From Oceanispirochaeta sp. M1 (GTDB lineage Bacteria; Spirochaetota; Spirochaetia; DSM-2461), in contig NZ_QQPQ01000014.1 of NCBI RefSeq assembly GCF_003346715.1, positions 62,001 to 126,000 on the forward strand: a stretch of 64,000 bases of DNA. Reading direction: 5' to 3'. The position numbers and the translations under genes were made by a program. This document shows, in pieces, positions 34,009 through 41,993 of the stretch. Position 1 is the stretch's first letter; each line of letters opens with the position of its first letter. The notes under the pieces are model-generated. The model was not told the origin of the DNA and ran no database searches. It was given only the letters and a program-made list of their open reading frames with translations.

Positions 34009-34950
34009 TCAGCTACCTCCGGCAGGGGCTGTGTTGATTCCCATGGCTGCCATTAAATTAGCTCCCAGGCTCCAGTCCTTGGCATAGTCCTGGCCATCGA
34101 GGATGTTCTCATCATCTATGATTTTGAGATATCTCATCTCTCCCTCAGAAGGCCATGAGACAGTGGAATCTGTTGTGAGTACAAAGTCTGAGAGATCAAA
34201 ACGGACACCGCCCAAATTTTCATCATCTGATGAGAAATATCTGCTGATTTTTTTGCCGTTAATCTCTACCCACTTCTCAACTCCATCCACCATAGTCAAT
34301 TCTTCTGCCTGAATGTCTTTTCTAAAATTGGCCCAGGAAGGTTCATTGCCATGGAGTCCTGATACATTTCTGTAAACATAGTTCTCATTACTTGTGTCCG
34401 GGTGAGGATTTATATCATAAGTTTCAAAAGCCGGTTTATACCAGGTTGTTCCATCTTCTGAAACTTCCACAAAGGCAAGCTCGCAGCAGAGACCATCGGC
34501 TGTACTGCCCCAGGCAAATGTTTTGGTAAAGGTTATAAAATCATCACCCGAGCCATCTTTGATGACATAGCCGGGATCGAATTGCCATATCCCCCATCCG
34601 TTTATTCCCAGGGGACAGCTGCTTCCATCTCCGCTGGTGTTTGAACCTGATCCTTCAGGAGGACCAAGGGCATCCTGTGTGAATTGTACTAATGGGCGTC
34701 CTTCGCTGTCAGTATATTCTCCGTTTTGCCGGGAGGAACCTACGACTCCGGGTGACCATTCAATAAACGCTGTCAGGTAAACATTGTCAGGATATGATGG
34801 ATCTTCAGACAGGACTTCCTGCCATGATTTTAAATCTTCGTCATTTGTTTCCGGAGTGTAGGGTGAGGTAGGTCCGTCATTTGAACCGCAGCTGAGTATG
34901 GATAAAAACAGCCCTGCTGCCAGGACTGCTCTATAAAAGAATCTTATCAC
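34009..34950 (-). CDS. Surface lipoprotein of the cobalamin operon
   Basis: A 313-residue lipoprotein with lipobox 'ILSC' (Cys21). The core has 'FIEWSPGVVGSS', 'DALGPPEGSG', 'GDDFITFTKTFAWG' and 'LAFVEVSEDGTTWYKP'. This series (ALGxPxG, DGxGxDFxxFE, EVSxDG) is found in extracellular proteins that accompany DUF5074-type propellers and TonB receptors. Paired cysteines at 'GLCCELAF' are unusual. The start is GTG 34950, immediately after the stop of the first operon gene, with no separate ribosome binding site, so translation is coupled. A ligand-binding role in corrinoid capture is inferred. Confidence 0.7.
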   Translation of the reverse strand: MIRFFYRAVLAAGLFLSILSCGSNDGPTSPYTPETNDEDLKSWQEVLSEDPSYPDNVYLTAFIEWSPGVVGSSRQNGEYTDSEGRPLVQFTQDALGPPEGSGSNTSGDGSSCPLGINGWGIWQFDPGYVIKDGSGDDFITFTKTFAWGSTADGLCCELAFVEVSEDGTTWYKPAFETYDINPHPDTSNENYVYRNVSGLHGNEPSWANFRKDIQAEELTMVDGVEKWVEINGKKISRYFSSDDENLGGVRFDLSDFVLTTDSTVSWPSEGEMRYLKIIDDENILDGQDYAKDWSLGANLMAAMGINTAPAGGS

Positions 34951-35445
34951 TTAGAGCTGAGTTGCTGTTGAGAAATATCCAAAGAAGCCGGCAGCTCCTG
35001 TGGCACCGCTCATTGCCTCATTATAAGTATCAAAGTATGTATTTGCCGGGTAGTCGGAACCTTCAGCGAATTCCATTGTACTTGTCTCTCCGCTTTCAAG
35101 ATTCTGCCAGCGGACTACCATGAATTTATCTTTTGCTTCAGGGGTGTAAATTGAAGGGGTGGTACACTTAACTACAATAAAACCGTAGCTGCCTTCACCG
35201 CTCTCTGATGCATTCCAGTCATCGTTATCAATAACAACAATATCATAAGAGAAAAATACAGAGTCATCGAAACTTGTGTTTGTGAACTTTGTAGCTGTAA
35301 CAGTTAGTGTACTGCCGTAACCTATGTCCCAATTACCGATAATTGCCAGGGGTTCATCAACCAGATCATTACCACAAGACATGAAGCCTGCAACAACAAA
35401 GAGAACCATAAAGAGAAGAGCCAGTTTACCAAGATTTTTTTTCAT
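34951..35445 (-). CDS. Small lipoprotein, first gene of the cobalamin operon
   Basis: A 164-residue lipoprotein with lipobox 'FMSC' (Cys24), followed by a beta-rich domain ('IIGNWDIGYGSTLTVTATKF', 'YGFIVVKCTTPSIYTPEAKD') reminiscent of lipocalin-like surface proteins; no family is recognised. ATG 35445 is chosen because GGAAGG lies before it and a normal signal peptide 'MKKNLGKLALLFMVLFVV' follows; the open frame upstream to 35496 is not needed. It is the first gene after the cobalamin riboswitch and ends directly against the next start. It may be a small corrinoid-binding partner (inference). Confidence 0.68.
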   Translation of the reverse strand: MKKNLGKLALLFMVLFVVAGFMSCGNDLVDEPLAIIGNWDIGYGSTLTVTATKFTNTSFDDSVFFSYDIVVIDNDDWNASESGEGSYGFIVVKCTTPSIYTPEAKDKFMVVRWQNLESGETSTMEFAEGSDYPANTYFDTYNEAMSGATGAAGFFGYFSTATQL

Positions 35446-35891
35446 TTTTCCTTCCTTAGCGGCCGGAAAAAAAGACAGGAATAGCATAAAGATCAAAGTT
35501 CTATTATTAAAACAATTTGTCCTGGAGCATATATCCCGGCTTATTCCACGAAGCCTGAAATAAAATATTATGCAGTACCAGAGTTTCCTGACTCGGGGCC
35601 TGCTGTACTGCCCTTCCCGGTGTTAACCAGTGGTTTTGCAGTCAGCGTTGCTCCCTTACAGTGGCGGGTCCGTGAAGGCTTTTCACCTTACTTCCTCTGA
35701 AATATTGCTTGTTTAATTAAAGACTTGATCAGTAATATCATATATAAAAAATCGGACAATCTTTTGTATAATTTTATTTAAGACAACCCTGGAAGGCATA
35801 ATCCTGATTACAAATAAAGGTTTACGCCATATGGTTCAATTGATTATTGCCTTGAGTTTGATAAATAGCCTGTTTGTATTAAAATCTCATT
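35446..35891. other. Intergenic region between the B12 operon and the NUDIX gene
   Basis: This 446-base gap holds the cobalamin riboswitch (35571-35703). The leader from 35446 to 35570 has no open frame of note. The AT-rich stretch 35704-35890 should hold the minus-strand riboswitch promoter, not resolved here, and the plus-strand NUDIX promoter (TTGAGT 35852-35857, 17 bases, TGTATT 35875-35880). Confidence 0.6.
35571..35703 (-). promoter_or_regulatory. Cobalamin riboswitch
   Basis: Read on the minus strand, the region carries the cobalamin riboswitch core in order: AGGAAGTAAGGTGAAAAGCC, then CACGGACCCGCCACTGTAAG (B12-box-like), then ACCACTGG, CCGGGAAGG and GAGTCAGGAAACTC, with GCAGTAC and GTACTGC pairing near the 3' end. 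It lies about 125 bases upstream of the first lipoprotein gene. Adenosylcobalamin or a related form binding should reduce expression of the four-gene operon. The expression platform was not resolved; GGCTT/AAGCC (on the minus strand near 35530-35555) could form a hairpin. Confidence 0.9.
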
Positions 35892-36443
35892 ATGATTGAA
35901 CTGCAAAATAATGCCTCCATTGATTCTCTACTGAATAAATACAGCGCCGATTTTCCAGAAGAGCTGGCTTCTGTAAATTTGTTCAGGGCTTTCCTGGCTG
36001 AGGGTGATTCCCTTACAAGAGCTCAGGAAATTGGACACTTCACAGCATCCGCCTGGATCATTAATCATAATAGGGATATGGCTCTCCTGACCCATCATGC
36101 CAAGTTGGACCTATGGCTGCAGCTTGGCGGTCATATTGAAGAGGGTGAGACTGTTTTTACTGCCGCTATCAGGGAAGCCTCTGAAGAGTCGGGTCTGAAA
36201 TCTGTCAGACTTCTTTCTTCTGATTTATATGATATTGATGCACATCTGATTCCTGAGCGTAAGGGTCTCGAGGAGCATTTTCATTTTGATCTCCGCTTTC
36301 TGATAGAGGCGGATTCTGATGAAGCTCTGCAGATAAGCTCTGAGTCCAAAGATCTGAAGTGGATGATAATTGAAGATATCAGGACCTTGAATGACGGCCC
36401 TTCTGTTATGAGGATGGTAAAAAAATGTCCGGAAGTTTTTTGA
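35892..36443 (+). CDS. NUDIX hydrolase
   Basis: A 183-residue NUDIX-family hydrolase. The complete box GX5EX7REUXEEXGU is present at residues 80-102 ('GHIEEGETVFTAAIREASEE' and onward), giving the metal-binding glutamates. An N-terminal helical extension of about 50 residues precedes the fold. The substrate is probably a nucleoside diphosphate derivative. There is no Shine-Dalgarno sequence before ATG 35892, and a -10-like TGTATT ends 11 bases upstream, so the mRNA may be leaderless. Not evidently linked to the B12 operon behind it. Confidence 0.88.
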   Translation: MIELQNNASIDSLLNKYSADFPEELASVNLFRAFLAEGDSLTRAQEIGHFTASAWIINHNRDMALLTHHAKLDLWLQLGGHIEEGETVFTAAIREASEESGLKSVRLLSSDLYDIDAHLIPERKGLEEHFHFDLRFLIEADSDEALQISSESKDLKWMIIEDIRTLNDGPSVMRMVKKCPEVF

Positions 36444-36471
36444 AGCGAATATAAATAGGAACCCCTTGTCT

Positions 36472-37137
36472 ATGAGTCAGCCTTTGGTGTATGTATCTAA
36501 CATGCACCAAATGAAAAGTCTTCTATTGTTCATCTTTTTTTGCGCGGCACAGCTGCTGACTGCTCATCCCCATATGTCAATTACAAACCGCTGTATCGTT
36601 CACTGGGATGGTGACAGCCTCTCTGGTATTCAGCTGGAATGGGATTTTGATAAGTACTTCAGTGCAGATATTATTCAGGGATATGATCTGAATGCAGATG
36701 GGGAATTTGATAAGGAAGAGCTGAAAGAGATATATCAGTTTGCCTTCAGTAATCTGGAGAAATACCACTATTTTGCTTTCTTCCGAGAAGGGGAGGATCG
36801 TTTTATCCCTGAGGGTGTAGAAGATTTCACTGCACGATACAGGGACAGAGTATTAACCTACAGCTTCTTTATTCCCCTTGATGATTATCAGGGCCGGGAT
36901 CTTTATATCGCAGTATATGATTACTCCTTTTTCTGTCAGGTCCGATACGATGAAAAAGCACCGGTTGCCCTGCAGTATGATCCGGAACTGCTGAATCCGG
37001 AATTTTCAATAAAAGAGAATCGGGATTACCCGGTATATTACGATCCCTATGCCTCGACTTCAGATATGACTACCTATGATAAATGGTTTCCCGGACTGCA
37101 AACCTTCATTCCCAGTGAGATTCATATTGAATTCTGA
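36472..37137 (+). CDS. DUF1007 periplasmic protein, partner of a NicO metal transporter
   Basis: A 221-residue exported protein. The signal peptide 'SLLLFIFFCAAQLLTAHPH' is followed by a conserved 'HPH' and 'GIQLEWDFDKYFSADII', typical of DUF1007. An EF-hand-like acidic stretch 'DLNADGEFDKEEL' lies near residue 70. DUF1007 proteins are usually encoded next to NicO/RcnA-type transporters, as here. The start is uncertain: ATG 36472 has AGGA 11 bases upstream, while ATG 36511 gives a more usual signal peptide length. Periplasmic nickel or cobalt handling is the likely role. Confidence 0.78.
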   Translation: MSQPLVYVSNMHQMKSLLLFIFFCAAQLLTAHPHMSITNRCIVHWDGDSLSGIQLEWDFDKYFSADIIQGYDLNADGEFDKEELKEIYQFAFSNLEKYHYFAFFREGEDRFIPEGVEDFTARYRDRVLTYSFFIPLDDYQGRDLYIAVYDYSFFCQVRYDEKAPVALQYDPELLNPEFSIKENRDYPVYYDPYASTSDMTTYDKWFPGLQTFIPSEIHIEF

Positions 37138-38020
37138 AAGAGAGAGAAGGGTCATACTGCATATATTATTTCTTGGCCTCTTGTTGATCCCGATTACAGC
37201 CTCTGCCAACCCATTCCTGGGGAGTCCCGATGAAAAAAAGCCTGTAATGACCAGTCCCGGTCCCGGTTATGGTTTTCTGATTGACTGGCAGTTGACGCTA
37301 AGAGAGCGGATGGCTGATCTGTTTATTGCCGGTGAGTCCGGAGACTCTTCCACTGTGATGTGGCTTCTGTACGGTCTCTCTTTCTTATATGGGCTGCTCC
37401 ATGCAGCCGGTCCCGGGCATAGAAAAACAGTTGTGTTTTCCATCTTTCTCAGCCGGAGGGCTCAGTGGTATGAACCTCTTGGCGTAGGAGTTCTATTGTC
37501 CATACTCCATGGAGGCTGTGCCGTTCTGCTTATTCTTATCTTTCGTAATACCGCAGGTCCCCTCTTATCCAGACAACTGGATTCCGCGGCTATTCTGCTT
37601 GAAGGCTGGACTTTTGTTTTTCTGGCACTATTCTCTCTGTTTCTTCTGCTCAATACTATTTACCATCATAGAAAGGGGCATGATGATGCAAAGGGGGGTA
37701 AAGTTTCTCTTCTGTCAGTAATCATTTCCGGTTTTTTCCCCTGTCCGGGTGCCATAATGATTCTTATTTTTTCTCTGACCCTGAATATGCTGAGCCAGGG
37801 GATTATTGCAGTTCTGATTATGTCTGTGGGGATGGCCTTTCCTGTCAGTCTGGCCGGTTATCTGGCTTACTGGGGTAAAAAAGGATTGTTCTTAGGTCTG
37901 AAAGAGAATAGTAGAGCCTTGAACTCTGTTTCTCTTGTTGCAGAGCTGGGAGGCTATACTATTCTTCTGCTCTTTTCCCTGTTAATGTCTTATCCATTTC
38001 TGCTGTCTTATCTGAGATAA
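37127..38020 (+). CDS. NicO-family nickel/cobalt transporter
   Basis: An integral membrane protein of about 297 residues with six or seven helices. The signature 'LLHAAGPGHRKTVVFSIFLS' is the HAxGPGHGK-type motif of NicO/RcnA proteins, and a histidine-rich loop ('IYHHRKGHDD') lies in the middle. The second motif 'ISGFFPCPGAIMILIFS' is also typical. The start is doubtful: TTG 37127 gives a short basic leader before the first hydrophobic segment and overlaps DUF1007 by 11 bases, while ATG 37076 would overlap by 62. Proximity to the B12 receptor operon favours cobalt, by context only. Confidence 0.82.
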   Translation: MNSERERRVILHILFLGLLLIPITASANPFLGSPDEKKPVMTSPGPGYGFLIDWQLTLRERMADLFIAGESGDSSTVMWLLYGLSFLYGLLHAAGPGHRKTVVFSIFLSRRAQWYEPLGVGVLLSILHGGCAVLLILIFRNTAGPLLSRQLDSAAILLEGWTFVFLALFSLFLLLNTIYHHRKGHDDAKGGKVSLLSVIISGFFPCPGAIMILIFSLTLNMLSQGIIAVLIMSVGMAFPVSLAGYLAYWGKKGLFLGLKENSRALNSVSLVAELGGYTILLLFSLLMSYPFLLSYLR

Positions 38021-38131
38021 AAAAGATTTTCAGGAATTGAAATTCATATAAATAGCTCGCTGCTGCATAAATGCTTCCAGGGTCGGAAGATATTTCTGGT
38101 TTTTCCGGACAAGCTGTTATATGCTCATGTT

Positions 38132-39103
38132 ATGACTAAACTGGATGAATTAGCAGCCCTTCTTAAACAAGCTCCGGATGAGGTATTTATTCAGCCTCAT
38201 AATGTTCCAGACCCCGATGCCATTGCAGCATCCTTCGGCCTTCAGTATCTTCTCAAGGTACGAGGGATTGATTCTGTCATCGTATATGAAAACGAGGTAG
38301 AGAAGGCCAATTCTCTGAAGATGCTTGAACTTTTCGGAATTGAGATTAGACCTGCCTCATCAGTAGAGACCCTGGGTGAAGAGGATTGGACCGTACTTGT
38401 TGATGTTCAGAAGCATAATTCCAATGTGACCGACCTGGTGACAGATGAAGTGGCCTGTATCGACCATCATGAGATTAATGAGAAAGATGGCGGATACCGC
38501 TTCAGTGACCTGAGACCTGAAATAGGTGCCTGTTCCAGTATTATTGCCGATTATTTTATTGAAAATAAGATTGAGATACCCAGGAATGTCGCCACGGCAC
38601 TTCTGTACGGAATATTTATGGATACCAGTGATCTCTCAAGAGGAGTTTCTGAGCTGGATATCAATATGTTCTACCATATCTATCGCCTGTCTGATATCTC
38701 CCTGATCACCCAGTTGAAGGGGAACCAGATCTCCAAGAATGATCTCAATGATTATGCCAAAGCATTTCAGTCTGTAGAGATTTATGATGAGATAGGTTTT
38801 CTCTATCTGGATAACTGTAATGATTCACTCCTGGGAGCTGCCGGAGATATCGTTCTCTCCATTGCAGGGGTAAATATGGTCGTTGCCTACTCTCCCAGAA
38901 ATGAGGGAATCAAGTTCTCTCTTCGCAGTATGGATCCTCGCCATAGTGCGGAAGCCATGGTGAAATCGATTCTGAAGGATAAGGGATTCGGAGGCGGTCA
39001 TAAATCAATGGCCGGAGGCTTTCTCCTCAATAGCAAGCTGGAGGAGAACAGAAGCATCCATACCTTTATTCGGCACCGGGCAATCTCTTTTCTGGAGAAT
39101 TGA
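38132..39103 (+). CDS. DHH/DHHA1 phosphoesterase (NrnA-like)
   Basis: A 323-residue phosphoesterase with DHH motifs 'HNVPDPDAIAASFGL' (about 23-37), 'LVDVQKHNSNV' and 'CIDHHEI' (about 110), and a DHHA1 domain ending 'KGFGGGHKSMAGGF' (about 287-300). NrnA-type enzymes degrade short oligoribonucleotides, pAp and linear cyclic-dinucleotide products. The substrate is not certain from sequence. No clear ribosome binding site precedes the ATG. The stop codon abuts the stop of the convergent ABC permease, together forming TGATCA. Confidence 0.88.
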   Translation: MTKLDELAALLKQAPDEVFIQPHNVPDPDAIAASFGLQYLLKVRGIDSVIVYENEVEKANSLKMLELFGIEIRPASSVETLGEEDWTVLVDVQKHNSNVTDLVTDEVACIDHHEINEKDGGYRFSDLRPEIGACSSIIADYFIENKIEIPRNVATALLYGIFMDTSDLSRGVSELDINMFYHIYRLSDISLITQLKGNQISKNDLNDYAKAFQSVEIYDEIGFLYLDNCNDSLLGAAGDIVLSIAGVNMVVAYSPRNEGIKFSLRSMDPRHSAEAMVKSILKDKGFGGGHKSMAGGFLLNSKLEENRSIHTFIRHRAISFLEN

Positions 39104-40297
39104 TCACTCCCTGCTTAAGGCCTGAATAGGATCCAGTCTGGAAGCCTTTATTGCAGGATATAGACCGAAAAATAATCCAACAGTAACCGAAAAACCCATA
39201 GCCAGCATGTACACCGGAACCGAGGCGGTAAATGGCCATTTCAGGAAATGCGTAATAGTCCAGCCAATCAGAGCCCCTGCCATAATTCCAAGAATACCTC
39301 CTGTAAATGTCAGACAGACGGCTTCAATAAGAAACTGTGATCTTATATCCCGGGGAGAGGCACCCAGGGCCATACGGATTCCTATCTCCTTAATCCTTTC
39401 AGTCACAGAGACAAGCATTATATTCATAATCCCGATACCCCCAACAAGCAGGGATATTCCTGCAATGCTCCCAAGTACCATTTTCAGAGTTTTTGTGATT
39501 GATTTAAACATGTTGGAGACAGAGGATGCAGACATGATGAAAAATGCATCCTGCTCATTTCCATACCTTCGAAACCATTGTTCCAGATTCTTTGAAACGG
39601 CTAGACTCTCCTTGGGAGAGCGGACCTGGAATATCCAACTGCTTACCTCCTTGATCTGTCCGACTTTCCGGGAATAGTTTTCATAAGGCATGTAGATGGT
39701 ATTATCAAAATCTTCCATCATTCCACCACCCCTGCTTGTAAGAACAGCTCCAACCTCATATTGGCGGATAATGCCGTTGTCAAAGTTGATATTCACCTTT
39801 TTTCCTATACTGTTTCCATAAGGAAATAGAGCTCTGGCAGCACCGTTCCCCAGTATTACAATATCCTTTTCAAAGTAAGGTTCAGAGAGAGGAAACAGGT
39901 CTCCCGATGCAGCCGACAGTCTGTTCATTTCAAAGAAAGCAGGATACACAACCTTTATATCGCTTCCAGCTTCTTTGAAGAGGGATGAGGTTATCGCATT
40001 TGTCGAGAAAACTGGAGACACTTTTTTGATTCCACTTACCTGTTTGGCTGCCAGTGTACCTACCTCCGGGGCATACATGTCAGGAAGAGGCTGTTCCACC
40101 CATCCTCTATATGCAGTAATAAGATCCATTCCCTCTTTTGCAATATCTTTTTGTATATTGGCAGTCGCACTCTCTCCCAGTGTCGTGATCAGTATCACAG
40201 ATGTCACACCTATCAGTATTCCCAGCAGGGATAGAAAGGTGCGCATCTTGCTGCCATAGAAATTCGTAAAAGCCAGTTTGATGTTTTCAATCAGCAT
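39104..40297 (-). CDS. MacB-type ABC permease (FtsX domain)
   Basis: A 397-residue permease with one N-terminal helix ('FLSLLGILIGVTSVILITTL'), a large periplasmic MacB-like domain (about 45-270) and three C-terminal helices of the FtsX domain ('LVGGIGIMNIMLVSVTERIK', 'LTFTGGILGIMAGALIGW', 'YMLAMGFSVTVGLFFGLYPA'). It works with the separate ATPase encoded upstream (7-base overlap) and with the adaptor and TolC protein to export a small molecule or peptide. Unlike true MacB, ATPase and permease are on two chains. Confidence 0.9.
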   Translation of the reverse strand: MLIENIKLAFTNFYGSKMRTFLSLLGILIGVTSVILITTLGESATANIQKDIAKEGMDLITAYRGWVEQPLPDMYAPEVGTLAAKQVSGIKKVSPVFSTNAITSSLFKEAGSDIKVVYPAFFEMNRLSAASGDLFPLSEPYFEKDIVILGNGAARALFPYGNSIGKKVNINFDNGIIRQYEVGAVLTSRGGGMMEDFDNTIYMPYENYSRKVGQIKEVSSWIFQVRSPKESLAVSKNLEQWFRRYGNEQDAFFIMSASSVSNMFKSITKTLKMVLGSIAGISLLVGGIGIMNIMLVSVTERIKEIGIRMALGASPRDIRSQFLIEAVCLTFTGGILGIMAGALIGWTITHFLKWPFTASVPVYMLAMGFSVTVGLFFGLYPAIKASRLDPIQALSRE

Positions 40298-40980
40298 TCC
40301 TGTAATACCTCACCGTCTTTCAGCCGGATTGTCCGGCCGCATTGCTCTGCGACTTTTGGATCATGTGTAACGATTATGACTGTTCTTCCTTTACTGTTTA
40401 TCTCTTTAAAAAGAGATAGAATCTTTTCTCCGGTATGGGAGTCCAGGGCTCCGGTTGGCTCATCAGCCAGAATAATAGCAGGGTCATTGATCAGTGCCCT
40501 GGCTACAGCAACCCGCTGTTTCTGTCCCCCCGAAAGTTCTGTGGGTTTATGAGAGAGACGATTACCCAGTCCCACTTCACCCAGAGCCTTTATTGCCTTC
40601 TTTTGCCTTTCCGCAGATGAAACTCCCGCATAAAGCAGGGGGGTGGCAACATTCTCAATAAGTGAGAGTTTTGGCAAAAGATTAAATTGCTGGAATATAA
40701 AACCGACCTCTTTATTACGCAAAACTGCCAATTGAGCTGGATTCAAATCGGCTGTACAACGTCCGTTTATACTTATCTGCCCTGAACTTGGTTTATCCAG
40801 ACAACCCAGCAGGTTCATCATTGTCGACTTTCCAGAACCTGAAGGCCCCATAATGGCAGTCAGTTCTCCTTTCATTATGGAAAGGGATACACCATTGAGA
40901 GCCATTACCTTATTCTCTCCCATGGTGTAGCAGCGGGAGACGTTATTGATTGAAATAATTTCATTTGAATCTTTTTCCAT
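40291..40980 (-). CDS. ABC transporter ATPase (LolD/MacB type)
   Basis: A 229-residue ATP-binding protein. Walker A is 'GPSGSGKSTMMNLLGCLDKP', the signature is 'LSGGQKQRVAVARAL', Walker B is 'AIILADEPTGALD', and the switch histidine is in 'VIIVTHDP'. It belongs to the MacB/LolD/FtsE group that drives type VII mechanotransmission exporters. It follows the adaptor gene by 11 bases and overlaps the permease gene by 7. Confidence 0.93.
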   Translation of the reverse strand: MEKDSNEIISINNVSRCYTMGENKVMALNGVSLSIMKGELTAIMGPSGSGKSTMMNLLGCLDKPSSGQISINGRCTADLNPAQLAVLRNKEVGFIFQQFNLLPKLSLIENVATPLLYAGVSSAERQKKAIKALGEVGLGNRLSHKPTELSGGQKQRVAVARALINDPAIILADEPTGALDSHTGEKILSLFKEINSKGRTVIIVTHDPKVAEQCGRTIRLKDGEVLQEC

Positions 40981-40991
40981 TCCTATCTCCT

Positions 40992-41990
40992 TTAAAACAG
41001 CATTCCCATGTCGGATTCCTGAGTCGTTATCGGTAGAGTCACCATATCTCCCTCCTTCAGGCCGGAATTGATCATTACCTGATTACGGTTAAGTGGACTT
41101 GCTTCAATTTCCCGTCTTTCAATTATATTTCCCGGCTCATCACATAGTGATACAAAAATCTGGTCATCCTTCCACTCGATAACATTCCGGGGCAGAACAA
41201 GCATCTCCTTTGCTTCTGATACTGCTATAAGAGCAGAAAATGAGTACCCGGGGTATATTCTGGGATCAGGGTTTTCCATTATCAGCTCAGTTTCCATTTG
41301 CGCGTATCCATTGATGACTTTTCCCACTGGTGAGAGGGAAGACACTCTGCCTGTAAATACCTCCGCCGGGATAGTGTCAAAACTGAACTCAACTGCCTGA
41401 CCAACAGCAATTCTGGGAATATCCCGTTCCTGAATATTTACGAGGGCCTTCATTCTTTCCCTATTGATAAGGCTGATCAGCCATGTCTCATTTTCGTTCT
41501 GGAAGTTCTCTCCTTCAACAGCCTTAATATTGACGATCCGTCCATTGAAGGGAGCAAAAATTTTCTTTTTCTCCAGATCTTCATTTAAAGCTAAAAGTTC
41601 CTGTTTAATAATCTCCGCCTGTCTGGGAGATCCCGAATACAGCTCTTTTTCAAGTTCAGCCTTTTTCAGTTTGATGTTAAGCAGATCCCGTTCCGATTCA
41701 AGTTCGGCCAGGAGTTCTTCTTTTTTTACATCCTGTCCTTGTTTAACATGAATTTTACGGATCTTCCCTCCGGTCAGAAAGCCCATTTCGGAATATCTGT
41801 CGGCTTCAATATTTCCTATTATCTGGATAGTTCCAGGTTCCTTGATTTTCATTACCCTATAGGTCCTGGTGGTATTGTCAGGTTCAGTTAAATTTCCACT
41901 CTTTTTTGAACATCCAATGGTCAGGAGCGGTAAGGCAGTTAACAGGACTGCAATCAGCCTTCTTTCTCTGGAGTTTTTCTTCCTTCTCAT
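40992..41990 (-). CDS. Efflux periplasmic adaptor lipoprotein (MacA/HlyD-like)
   Basis: A 332-residue membrane-fusion protein with a lipobox 'LTIGC' (Cys27). The biotinyl-lipoyl half-motifs are 'GKIRKIHVKQGQDVKKEELL' and 'KKIFAPFNGRIVNIKAVEGE', with a short alpha hairpin between, and the beta-barrel domain contains 'EFSFDTIPAEVFTGRVSSL'. It links the inner-membrane MacB-like pump to the TolC-like outer-membrane channel encoded just before it. Gaps to neighbours are 3 and 11 bases. Confidence 0.9.
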   Translation of the reverse strand: MRRKKNSRERRLIAVLLTALPLLTIGCSKKSGNLTEPDNTTRTYRVMKIKEPGTIQIIGNIEADRYSEMGFLTGGKIRKIHVKQGQDVKKEELLAELESERDLLNIKLKKAELEKELYSGSPRQAEIIKQELLALNEDLEKKKIFAPFNGRIVNIKAVEGENFQNENETWLISLINRERMKALVNIQERDIPRIAVGQAVEFSFDTIPAEVFTGRVSSLSPVGKVINGYAQMETELIMENPDPRIYPGYSFSALIAVSEAKEMLVLPRNVIEWKDDQIFVSLCDEPGNIIERREIEASPLNRNQVMINSGLKEGDMVTLPITTQESDMGMLF

Positions 41991-41993
41991 TTT

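Noticed and set aside
37076-37126. Longer N-terminus of the NicO protein from ATG 37076
   Set aside because: It would overlap DUF1007 by 62 bases and put 26 polar residues before the first hydrophobic segment; no ribosome binding site supports it.
39207-39677. A 156-codon plus-strand open frame inside the MacB-type permease
   Set aside because: It is antisense to a clear FtsX-domain gene; its sequence reflects the complement of the transmembrane codons.
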